A DNA stretch of 7,759 bases, taken from positions 1 to 7,759 of the forward strand of contig CAZMFZ010000142.1 of assembly GCA_964565665.1 (NCBI GenBank). Reading direction: 5' to 3'. A program made the position numbers and the translations under genes. The stretch comes from CAZMFZ01 sp964565665. Lineage in GTDB: Bacteria; Bacteroidota; Bacteroidia; Cytophagales; UBA9547. Under the pieces are notes generated by a model, which searched no databases, was not told the origin of the DNA, and saw nothing but the letters and a program-made list of their open reading frames with translations. Numbering within the stretch: position 1 is the stretch's first letter; each line of letters begins with the position of its first letter. Shown here piece after piece: positions 1 to 6,222 of the stretch.

Positions 1-25
1 GTAATTAAAGTAAAATAATTAATAA

Positions 26-445
26 TTACCCATAGTATTCTACAAAATTCTTATTTGTTTCTATTAATTTGATGTAATGCAGCCTTCCTGACGACATTGC
101 AGAAATTTTAGGTTCTAATATTTTCCAAAACTCTTCTACTAAAATTTCGCAGCTGCACAATTTATCTTTTAGAAAATCTACTTGAATATTTAGGTTTTTA
201 TGGTCTAATTTCTCGATGATTTCATCTTTTATNNNNNNNNNNTCACCTAATTTTTTCATGTCTATCACAAATCCGGTTTCGGGATCAGGTTTTCCCTTTA
301 CCGTTACAATAATTTCAAAATTATGACCGTGATAGAATTCATTGGCACATTTACCAAATACTTCTTCATTCTTTTCATTGCTCCATTTAGGGTTGAACAA
401 CCTATGGGCGGCATTAAAATGCTCTTTTCGAGATACGTAAACCAT
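26..445 (-). CDS. queD: 6-pyruvoyl-tetrahydropterin synthase / 6-carboxytetrahydropterin synthase (QueD) family protein, interrupted by an N gap
   Basis: Family members convert 7,8-dihydroneopterin triphosphate to 6-pyruvoyl- or 6-carboxy-tetrahydropterin, for biopterin or for queuosine/7-deazaguanine synthesis; they are zinc enzymes of the cytosol. About 139 residues, a normal length. The zinc histidines are visible as H14 (FNAAHRL) and H39/H41 (YHGHN). The catalytic set is also present: C33, the D81-H82 pair in LDHKNLN, and E129 in IETNKNF. The start ATG directly precedes the conserved strand leading to FNAAHRL. C33 lies six residues before H39 (C-x5-HGH), the spacing I recall for true PTPS (PTPS-II), whereas E. 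coli QueD has C-x3-HGH. E36 also gives E-x2-HGH, the PTPS-III signature. The symbol queD is therefore a family label, not a proven function. Residues 68-71 fall in the ten-N gap. The gene is divergent from the Uma2 gene and stands alone here. Confidence 0.9.
   Translation of the reverse strand: MVYVSRKEHFNAAHRLFNPKWSNEKNEEVFGKCANEFYHGHNFEIIVTVKGKPDPETGFVIDMKKLGXXXXIKDEIIEKLDHKNLNIQVDFLKDKLCSCEILVEEFWKILEPKISAMSSGRLHYIKLIETNKNFVEYYG
233..242. other. Assembly gap of ten Ns inside the pterin synthase gene
   Basis: Exactly ten undetermined bases. On the minus strand they follow GGT-GA and precede ATA-AAA-GAT, so the first affected codon is GAN (Asp or Glu). The reading frame continues correctly on both sides when ten bases are counted. 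The helix between MKKLG and LDHKNLN then seems about two residues longer than in the homologues I remember, so the ten Ns may be a placeholder rather than a measured length. Confidence 0.95.
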
Positions 446-467
446 TGTTTGCAGAGTTTTAGTTTAT

Positions 468-487
468 ATCAGGTGCCTGCGACTGAT
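468..487 (-). promoter_or_regulatory. Small hairpin in the leader of the pterin synthase gene
   Basis: On the minus strand ATCAG (487-483) and CTGAT (472-468) can pair as a 5-bp stem around a 10-base loop, followed at once by the A-rich tail ATAAACTAAAA and then the coding start. It lies just after the candidate -7 element. The order stem, loop, A-rich tail is loosely like a preQ1-I riboswitch aptamer. The loop lacks a good complement to the tail, and the stem is short, so it may be chance. Confidence 0.2.
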
Positions 488-490
488 GCC

Positions 491-498
491 CAAAATTA
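491..498 (-). promoter_or_regulatory. Candidate Bacteroidota -7 promoter element (TAATTTTG) for the pterin synthase gene
   Basis: On the minus strand the octamer TAATTTTG fits the Bacteroidota -7 consensus TAnnTTTG exactly. It lies 45 bases before the ATG at 445, giving a leader of roughly 40 bases. No TTTG -33 element is found at the usual 17-23 base spacing upstream, so the assignment rests on one half of the promoter and on position. Confidence 0.35.
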
Positions 499-607
499 TC
501 TCCAAATTTCAAATAATTGGTTTTAAAATTTTAAATTGCTTTGTCAAATGGCAGTTAAAAGCAAATTGTATGCCCCTTATAAATAACTGTCACGAAATTG
601 CCAAGAG

Positions 608-1231
608 ATGAGAACTAGAACAGAAATATTAGATGAGATAAGGAATTCTCCTGAAATTGCATTGTTGGCTAACGATATTCACTCTATTATTGAAAGTGAA
701 AGAGTAGAAAGAGAACGATTTTACAACCTTGTTCACGAAAATGTAAAAGCTGAATTGATCAACGGTAACATCATTTTTCATTCGCCTGTAAGAGGTAGGC
801 ATTGGATGGCGTCAAGTGGACTGATAGGAAAGTTGATTCCCCATGTAAATGCAAATATATTAGGAAAGGTAGGTATTGAAAAAGTAATGATAAGGCTTAC
901 AAGAAACGATTACGAACCTGATATTGTATTCTTTAGAAAAGAGAAAGCGGTGAATTTTACAGGCAATCAATTGATTTTTCCCGCTCCCGATTTTATTGTT
1001 GAGATATTATCAGAATTTACAGAAGCCTACGACAGAGGTGATAAACTCCTTGACTATGCTGCTCACGGAGTAGAAGAATATTGGATAATAGACCCCGAAA
1101 ATAGGGCAGTTGAAAAATATCTTCTCAAAAACGGTTATTACCAAATAGCCGAAAAATTGCATAATGGAGGCATTGCATCTACGGTGATACTTGGCTTCGA
1201 GATAGATTTACAGGAAATTTTCGGAGCGTGA
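608..1231 (+). CDS. Uma2 family (DUF820) endonuclease-like protein
   Basis: Uma2 proteins have a PD-(D/E)XK nuclease-like fold; most have no assigned function. The 207 residues are typical in length. Visible signatures are EPDIVFF (residues 103-109, with D105 as the likely first acidic metal ligand), PDFIVEILS (127-135, with E132 as the second), then DRGDKLLDY (142-150) and GVEEYWIIDP (154-163), the last being the most recognisable stretch of the family. There is no signal peptide or membrane segment. The ATG is the first in frame after the intergenic region and is followed by a charged helical N-terminus. The gene is 67 bases upstream of hldD and divergent from the pterin gene. No TAnnTTTG element is seen in front of it. 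It has no evident link to glycan synthesis and is probably an independent accessory gene. No antitoxin-like partner or transposase accompanies it. Confidence 0.88.
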   Translation: MRTRTEILDEIRNSPEIALLANDIHSIIESERVERERFYNLVHENVKAELINGNIIFHSPVRGRHWMASSGLIGKLIPHVNANILGKVGIEKVMIRLTRNDYEPDIVFFRKEKAVNFTGNQLIFPAPDFIVEILSEFTEAYDRGDKLLDYAAHGVEEYWIIDPENRAVEKYLLKNGYYQIAEKLHNGGIASTVILGFEIDLQEIFGA

Positions 1232-1241
1232 AATATTTTTA

Positions 1242-1256
1242 CCCGTCCAGGCAGGG
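1242..1256. repeat. Short GC-rich imperfect palindrome between the Uma2 gene and hldD
   Basis: The 15-mer CCCGTCCAGGCAGGG stands out in otherwise A+T-rich spacer DNA. It is an imperfect palindrome: CCC pairs with GGG, two positions mismatch, and CC pairs with GG around a central A. It lies 10 bases after the Uma2 stop codon and has no T-tract after it, so it is not a standard terminator. Similar GC-rich short dispersed repeats occur in Bacteroidota spacers, but one copy in the window cannot show that. Confidence 0.3.
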
Positions 1257-1265
1257 AAATTATAG

Positions 1266-1273
1266 TAAATTTG
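1266..1273 (+). promoter_or_regulatory. Candidate Bacteroidota -7 promoter element (TAAATTTG) for hldD
   Basis: TAAATTTG matches TAnnTTTG exactly and lies 25 bases before the hldD ATG, which would give a leader of about 20 bases. No TTTG -33 box is found at the usual spacing; that place is taken by the GC-rich 15-mer at 1242-1256. If real, it could start a transcript running through hldD into the flippase and glycosyltransferase genes. Confidence 0.38.
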
Positions 1274-1298
1274 AAGCCTAAAGTTTGAATAATAGTAA

Positions 1299-2264
1299 AT
1301 GATAGTAGTAACAGGTGCTGCCGGATTTATTGGCAGCTGTTTAATTTCAAGGCTGAATGCAGATAATTTTAATCACATAATCGCTGTTGATGATTTTAGC
1401 AAACTAGTTAAATTGCCCAACCTCGAAGGCAAAAAAGTACGAGAAAAAGTAGAGCGTAACGATTTTTTTCTTTGGCTTCAAAAAAACAATAGGCATGTAG
1501 AGTTCATTTTCCACATAGGTGCCCGCACCGACACCACTGAGTTTGACAAAGCCTTATTTGACGAGCTGAATGTAGCCTATTCAAAAAGAATTTGGAACGC
1601 ATGTGTCGATTATCACATTCCATTGGTGTATGCTTCTTCGGCAGCTACTTATGGTTTAGGCGAATTGGGCTACGATGATGATGAAGCCTTGATCTCGCAA
1701 TTGAAGCCGCTCAACCCTTATGGCAATTCAAAATTAGAATTTGATATTTGGGCTTTACAGCAAGCCAAAAAACCTTTTTTCTGGGCAGGATTAAAATTCT
1801 TCAATGTATATGGCCCCAATGAATACCATAAAGGAAGAATGGCATCCGTGATTTTCCATGCGTTTAACCAAATAAAGGCAACTGGTGAAATAAAACTATT
1901 CCGTTCTCACAATGAAAACTACAAGGATGGGGAACAGCTGAGGGATTTTATTTATGTAAAAGACCTATTGGAGGTATGCATTTTCTTGATGCATCATAGA
2001 AAAGACCCAGGGATATACAATTTGGGAACAGGCAAGGCCAGAACTTTTCTAGATTTAGGAAGAAACGTTTTCAAAAGCATGCATTTGCCCGAAAACATTG
2101 AATATATAGACACCCCAGTAGATATTCGCGACAAATACCAATACTTCACTGAGGCTAAGATAGAAAAATTATTGTCTATTGGCTATGCCAAAGGTTTTCA
2201 TAGCTTGGAAGAGGGTGTGGAAGAGTATGTTGCTAGTTATTTGAATACAAATACATACTATTGA
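1299..2264 (+). CDS. hldD: ADP-L-glycero-D-manno-heptose 6-epimerase
   Basis: HldD (RfaD) uses NADP to invert C6 of ADP-D-glycero-D-manno-heptose, the last step in making the heptose donor for LPS core or other heptosylated glycans. It is a cytosolic extended short-chain dehydrogenase/reductase. The 321 residues fit the family. Visible are the Rossmann glycine motif GAAGFIGS (6-13), D31-D32 at the end of the second strand, YASSAATYG (111-119), and YGNSK (141-145), with Y141 and K145 as the SDR Tyr/Lys pair. YHKGRMASV (176-184) carries K178, matching the second catalytic residue known in E. coli HldD, and NLGTG (241-245) is conserved. These features separate it from UDP-galactose epimerases. 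The gene lies 71 bases before the flippase gene on the same strand. No other heptose gene (gmhA, gmhB, hldE) is in the window. A TAnnTTTG element precedes it. Confidence 0.93.
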   Translation: MIVVTGAAGFIGSCLISRLNADNFNHIIAVDDFSKLVKLPNLEGKKVREKVERNDFFLWLQKNNRHVEFIFHIGARTDTTEFDKALFDELNVAYSKRIWNACVDYHIPLVYASSAATYGLGELGYDDDEALISQLKPLNPYGNSKLEFDIWALQQAKKPFFWAGLKFFNVYGPNEYHKGRMASVIFHAFNQIKATGEIKLFRSHNENYKDGEQLRDFIYVKDLLEVCIFLMHHRKDPGIYNLGTGKARTFLDLGRNVFKSMHLPENIEYIDTPVDIRDKYQYFTEAKIEKLLSIGYAKGFHSLEEGVEEYVASYLNTNTYY

Positions 2265-2335
2265 CCTTTTTTTATCCTCTTTTACTAATTTCAGACATCT
2301 GATTTACTACCAGCAGATTAGAAACGACAACAAAA

Positions 2336-3643
2336 TTGAAATTCATAACCACAAAAATTCAGCAATTATTTAAAAACGAAGAGGTTTTAAAGATTTCTAA
2401 AAATATTGGATGGTTGTTTTTTGATAAAGTACTGCGAATGGGTGTTGGGTTATTCATAGGTGTATGGATAGCTAGATATTTGGGGCCTGAACAATATGGC
2501 CTATGGAATTATGCCATAGCCTTTACTGCCATTTTTGGTGCGATAGCCAGTTTAGGACTAGATTCAATTGTGATTCGCGAATTAATCAGGACTCCAGAGA
2601 ATACAAATGTGCTTCTCGGCACAACTTTCTACCTCAAACTTTCGGCAGGACTCTTGGCTTGTGCATTTCCTGTTATAATTATCTATGTTACCAATCCCCA
2701 CGATTCGTATTTGTTGTGGATAGTTGCTGTTACATCCGCACAATTTATTTTTCTTTCGATAGATACCGTAGATATTTTTTATCAGTCTAAGATTCTTTCA
2801 AAATACACCGTAATAGCAAAAAACAGTTCATTTATTGTGTTTTCAGTATTAAAGTATCTGCTGATAATGTACAATGCACCTTTAATTTTTTTTATTTATT
2901 TCACTACAGGTGAAGTAATATTGGCCTCAGTTTTATTAGCAATAAGTTACTATTGTAAGGTAGAAACCAAAATAAATTGGAAACACAACTTTGTAATTGC
3001 CAAAGAACTATTAAATCAAAGCTATCCAATCATATTTTCAGGAATAATTATTATGGTTTATATGAAAATAGACCAAATTATGCTCGGAAATATCTTGGGC
3101 AATAAAGCCGTAGGGGAGTATTCGGCAGCTATTAAAATATCTGAAATATGGTATATGGTGCCTACAATTGCTATTTCTTCTCTTGCTCCCTTTTTAACAA
3201 AAATTAAAATGGAAAATCAAATTGTTTATTATAAAAATTTACAAAAACTATTTACTTTTATGTTGTGGGCTAGCCTGATTGTATCGGTAATCTTTTTATT
3301 TGCCTCCGATCCTTTAATAAAAATATTATTTGGAGCCCAATACGCACACGCTTCGATGATTTTGAAAATTCATATATGGAGCTCTGTTCCTGTTTTCTTT
3401 GGATCAGCGTGGTCTTGTTGGATAATAATAGAGAATAGGCAAAAAATAACGTTCATAACCCACACCTCAGCTTCTGTACTCAATATAGCATTAAATATTT
3501 ACCTTATTCCGCTAATGGGCGTTACGGGTGCGGCTGTGGCAACTATTATTTCATACGCAGTAGGCCTATTTACTGCAATGACACTTTATAAAGCTAAAAT
3601 TGCATTTAACTTTTTGAAAAATGCACTTATACTGAAATTCTAA
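2336..3643 (+). CDS. wzx: Wzx-type flippase, polysaccharide transporter (MOP superfamily)
   Basis: Proteins of this family move lipid-linked oligosaccharides from the cytoplasmic to the periplasmic face of the inner membrane. The 435 residues are strongly hydrophobic, with about twelve predicted membrane segments, for example near 36-56, 57-76, 102-120, 126-145, 183-205, 230-248, 305-323 and 383-412. The N-terminal stretch SKNIGWLFFDKVLR followed by ARYLGPEQYGLWNYA (46-60) is the usual family opening. MKIDQIMLG (243-251) and the later GVTGAAVAT (395-403) are also typical. The start is TTG at 2336: the next in-frame ATG (residue 35) would cut the conserved first segment, and an in-frame TGA at 2300-2302 limits the upstream extent. 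The next gene starts 9 bases after the stop. No Wzy polymerase or O-antigen ligase is seen, so the locus probably continues elsewhere. Confidence 0.88.
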   Translation: MKFITTKIQQLFKNEEVLKISKNIGWLFFDKVLRMGVGLFIGVWIARYLGPEQYGLWNYAIAFTAIFGAIASLGLDSIVIRELIRTPENTNVLLGTTFYLKLSAGLLACAFPVIIIYVTNPHDSYLLWIVAVTSAQFIFLSIDTVDIFYQSKILSKYTVIAKNSSFIVFSVLKYLLIMYNAPLIFFIYFTTGEVILASVLLAISYYCKVETKINWKHNFVIAKELLNQSYPIIFSGIIIMVYMKIDQIMLGNILGNKAVGEYSAAIKISEIWYMVPTIAISSLAPFLTKIKMENQIVYYKNLQKLFTFMLWASLIVSVIFLFASDPLIKILFGAQYAHASMILKIHIWSSVPVFFGSAWSCWIIIENRQKITFITHTSASVLNIALNIYLIPLMGVTGAAVATIISYAVGLFTAMTLYKAKIAFNFLKNALILKF

Positions 3644-3652
3644 ATTATCAAT

Positions 3653-4321
3653 ATGTTATACGCAGAATCGGAGTGGTTTAAAAAGGTATTGAATAAATAC
3701 ATAGAACGAGACAGGGCTATAGTATTAAATATAGGTTCGAGCACTAAAGAATTCAGAGAAACGGAGCAACCTTATGTACAAGAAAATGTCTTTGATGTAT
3801 TAGCAACTAAAAATGCAACAGTTTTAAATGTTGATCTGAAAGAAGAAGCAGGAGTTGATTTAGTAGGAGATGTAACTGATGCTGAATTTATAAAAAAGCT
3901 CTATGGAATTACCCCGAATGCCATTATATGTTCCAATCTCTTAGAACATTTGACTATCAGAGAACTTTTTTGCAATTCTCTCATTAAAATAATGAATAAA
4001 GACACGTACTTGATAGTCAGTGTCCCTTACAGTTTTCCATATCATCCCGATCCCATCGATACACTTTATAGGCCTTCACCACAAGACCTAAAAGTTTCTT
4101 TTAAGGAATTAGAGATCATTGAATCAAAAATTGTACAATGCGGTACTTTTTTTAATTTTATTCATAAAAATGTACCACTAAAACTAAAGGTTAAATACCG
4201 GGTTTTTGCTCTTATCCGACTGCTACTACCATTTTATAAGAGCGACACCTGGAAAGACAATCTGTGGAATTTTAAAAGTATATCAGCTACATGCGTAGTG
4301 TTTAAACTAAAAGGTATTTAA
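3653..4321 (+). CDS. Class I SAM-dependent methyltransferase, probably acting on a glycan
   Basis: The 222 residues fit a single Rossmann-type methyltransferase domain. Motif I is VLNIGSS (24-30). The acidic residue binding the SAM ribose is likely D61 in VLNVDL (57-62), with a further acidic GDVTD at 72-76. NLLEHL (95-100) is the usual motif after strand 4, and VSVPYSFPYHPDPIDTLYRP (122-141) is a region seen in methyltransferases of polysaccharide loci. There is no signal peptide; the C-terminal part (182-196) is hydrophobic and could touch the membrane. ATG lies 9 bases after the flippase stop, and the stop codon abuts the TTG of the following glycosyltransferase gene, so it is surely part of the same operon. 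From context I infer O-methylation of a sugar or of a glycan end. The substrate cannot be read from the sequence. Confidence 0.82.
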   Translation: MLYAESEWFKKVLNKYIERDRAIVLNIGSSTKEFRETEQPYVQENVFDVLATKNATVLNVDLKEEAGVDLVGDVTDAEFIKKLYGITPNAIICSNLLEHLTIRELFCNSLIKIMNKDTYLIVSVPYSFPYHPDPIDTLYRPSPQDLKVSFKELEIIESKIVQCGTFFNFIHKNVPLKLKVKYRVFALIRLLLPFYKSDTWKDNLWNFKSISATCVVFKLKGI

Positions 4322-5266
4322 TTGAAAATCGTTTGTTGTATAGATAGAAAATACATTCAACATCTTTGTGTGATGTTGGTTTCATTGTTTGAGAATAATG
4401 GTCAAAACCAAATTTTAATCTATCTTATTTTTGACGACTTGAATCAAAAAGAAAAAGAATCGATTAAATATTATGTTGCTAAATATGAACAAAACGTAAT
4501 TTTTATCCAAATTTCACCCGAAAGATTTCAGCACTTTAGCATTTCAGAACATATATCTTTTGCTACATATTTTAGAATTCTAATCCCCGAGGTAATAGAT
4601 TCTTCGATTGAAAAAGTACTTTACTTAGATACTGACATTGTAGTGGCGCAAAATATTATGGAGCTATGGAATGTAGATATAACAAATTATCACTTTGCTG
4701 CTATACCAGAGCCTACTTTTAATGAGCATGCGAGACTAGATATACCCTTCGGTGCTAAATACTTCAATGCTGGAATTTTATTGATTAATCTGAAAAAATG
4801 GAGAGAAGAGAAGGTTTCCAATCAGGTATTGAATTTTATAGATGCCAATGCTGAAAAAATTATTTTTTGGGATCAAGATGCTTTAAATGCAGTTTTGTAC
4901 AATAAATGGTTAGCCCTTCCATTAAAATGGAATCAACAAAGTGTCTTTTTTGAAAAAGAAATTTCAAACACACGTATTGACAAAACAGAACTAAGAGAAG
5001 CCATTAGAAATCCAAGCATTATTCATTTTACAGGAGCTTCAAAACCATGGGAATACATAAATTTTCATCCATTTAAATATAAATATTTCCAATATTTAAA
5101 GCAAACACAGTGGAAAACTTATACATTTAGAGATAAATCTCTTAAAAATGTTCTTTTAAAATTAGTGTTCAAAATAATGTTTATGTTTGGTCACTCGAGA
5201 AACGATACTGACAAAATAATTAAGTCTTTTAAAAGAAACGTTCTTCATATATCAGAATTCAGCTAA
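4322..5266 (+). CDS. Glycosyltransferase family 8 (GT8, RfaI/RfaJ-like)
   Basis: GT8 enzymes are retaining, metal-dependent transferases that often add galactose or glucose from a UDP-sugar in LPS or other surface glycans, acting at the cytoplasmic face of the membrane. The 314 residues show the full set of landmarks: the N-terminal strand MKIVCCIDRKYIQHL, YFRILIPE (83-90), the DxD metal site in YLDTDIVV (101-108, D103 and D105), FNAGILLINLKKW (148-160), DQDALN (184-189) and HFTGASKPW (235-243), whose His helps bind metal and UDP. The start is TTG at 4322, immediately after the TAA of the methyltransferase gene; no ATG gives a complete first strand, so TTG is well supported and implies re-initiation by the terminating ribosome. 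The basic C-terminus (264-306, many Lys/Arg) may bind membrane phospholipid. The stop overlaps the next start as TAATG. The transferred sugar is unknown. Confidence 0.9.
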   Translation: MKIVCCIDRKYIQHLCVMLVSLFENNGQNQILIYLIFDDLNQKEKESIKYYVAKYEQNVIFIQISPERFQHFSISEHISFATYFRILIPEVIDSSIEKVLYLDTDIVVAQNIMELWNVDITNYHFAAIPEPTFNEHARLDIPFGAKYFNAGILLINLKKWREEKVSNQVLNFIDANAEKIIFWDQDALNAVLYNKWLALPLKWNQQSVFFEKEISNTRIDKTELREAIRNPSIIHFTGASKPWEYINFHPFKYKYFQYLKQTQWKTYTFRDKSLKNVLLKLVFKIMFMFGHSRNDTDKIIKSFKRNVLHISEFS

Positions 5267-6222
5267 TGTTACTGACCGATCAATTCTCAACCCCTATCCT
5301 CTTTTTAGTATTTAACCGCCCAGATACTACCCAAAAAGTATTTGACTCTATTAGAAGTCAACGACCAACTAAATTGTATATAGCTGCCGATGGTCCAAGG
5401 AGTGGCAAACCAAATGAAGCCGAAAAATGCAATGAAGTGAGAAACATCGTTTCTGATATAGATTGGGACTGTGATGTTAAAACATTGTATCGTGCGGAAA
5501 ACCTTGGTTGCAAAGTTGCGGTAAGCAGTGCCATTTCTTGGTTTTTTAACAATGAAGAAGAAGGAATTATTCTAGAAGATGATTGCTTGCCAGATGATAC
5601 ATTTTACAATTACTGCTCTCTTCTATTGGAAAAATACAGATTTGATGATAAAGTAATGCATATCGGTGGAGTGAACTTTCAAAATGGTGTAAAACGAGGC
5701 AAAGGCTCGTACTATTTGTCCGATATTACTCATATTTGGGGATGGGCGAGTTGGAGAAGAGCATGGAAACACTACGATGTAAATACTTCTCGGCTAAATG
5801 AATACTTAAATATATCTCACTTTATTAAGATATTGTTACTTCCGTATTTCAATAAAATGCAAATCATAAATTATATAAATACAAACGCTAACAAGATAGA
5901 TACATGGGATCATCAATGGGCATTTGCCATCGAACTAAACAGAGGAACAAATATAAACCCCAACGTAAATCTAATTGAAAATATAGGGTTTGGTGACAAT
6001 GCTACTCACACCCAAGAAAAAAGCAACTCTCTAAAGCAATATATGCATAATGGTAGTATCGATCAAATGATACATCCAGATGTAATGATAGTAAATTTAG
6101 AAGCAGACACTTTTTTTAAAAACTTGACTAAGCCCACAAATTTACTTAGTAGCTTAAAGTTGAACATCAAAATAGTAATAGCCGTGTTAAATAGAAAAAT
6201 AAATGGTTTGCAAAATTTGTAG
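5266..6222 (+). CDS. GT-A fold glycosyltransferase (nucleotide-diphospho-sugar transferase family)
   Basis: A 318-residue protein of a GT-A family common in polysaccharide loci. Landmarks are PILFLVFNRPD (10-20), the nucleotide-sugar binding strand IAADGPR (39-45), ENLGC (78-82), LEDDCLPD (103-110) as the DxD-type metal site, HIWGWASWRRAW (156-167), TWDHQW (213-218) and the C-terminal GFGDNATHT (241-249). The Trp-rich middle and the GFGDNATHT stretch set it apart from ordinary GT2 enzymes. There are no membrane segments, but the C-terminus (298-311) is amphipathic and basic. The ATG shares one base with the TAA of the GT8 gene, and the gene's last 20 bases overlap the start of the following methyltransferase, so translation of all three is probably coupled. 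It presumably adds one sugar to the lipid-linked oligosaccharide. Sugar and linkage are not predictable from the sequence. Confidence 0.85.
   Translation: MLLTDQFSTPILFLVFNRPDTTQKVFDSIRSQRPTKLYIAADGPRSGKPNEAEKCNEVRNIVSDIDWDCDVKTLYRAENLGCKVAVSSAISWFFNNEEEGIILEDDCLPDDTFYNYCSLLLEKYRFDDKVMHIGGVNFQNGVKRGKGSYYLSDITHIWGWASWRRAWKHYDVNTSRLNEYLNISHFIKILLLPYFNKMQIINYINTNANKIDTWDHQWAFAIELNRGTNINPNVNLIENIGFGDNATHTQEKSNSLKQYMHNGSIDQMIHPDVMIVNLEADTFFKNLTKPTNLLSSLKLNIKIVIAVLNRKINGLQNL

Noticed and set aside
1..29. Inverted repeat GTAATTA / TAATTAC (1-7 and 23-29) at the end of the pterin gene, considered as its terminator
   Set aside because: The stem is all A/T but for one G-C pair, the loop is 15 bases, it overlaps the stop codon and it runs to the window edge, so a T-tract cannot be checked.
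323..526. Plus-strand open frame of 67 codons
   Set aside because: It lies mainly antisense to the conserved HGH-containing part of the pterin synthase gene and shows no family features.
527..607. Search for a promoter of the Uma2 gene
   Set aside because: A TTTG (540-543) is present but no TAnnTTTG follows at the proper spacing, so no promoter is claimed.
2265..2335. Spacer between hldD and the flippase gene, checked for terminator or promoter
   Set aside because: It has a T-run (about 2268-2274) without a preceding hairpin and no TAnnTTTG element; read-through from hldD is the simplest view.
2503..2790. Plus-strand open frame of 95 codons in a different phase
   Set aside because: It is wholly inside the flippase gene, whose membrane segments and motifs are convincing; the shadow product is Cys- and Arg-rich without recognisable domains.
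2886..2893. Eight-T run in the flippase gene, considered as a second slippage tract
   Set aside because: T and A runs of six to eight are common across this A+T-rich window and the run encodes ordinary Phe codons in a membrane segment, so it carries no special signal.
5358..5552. Minus-strand open frame of 64 codons
   Set aside because: Antisense to the ADGPR and NLGC region of the GT-A glycosyltransferase; no support of its own.
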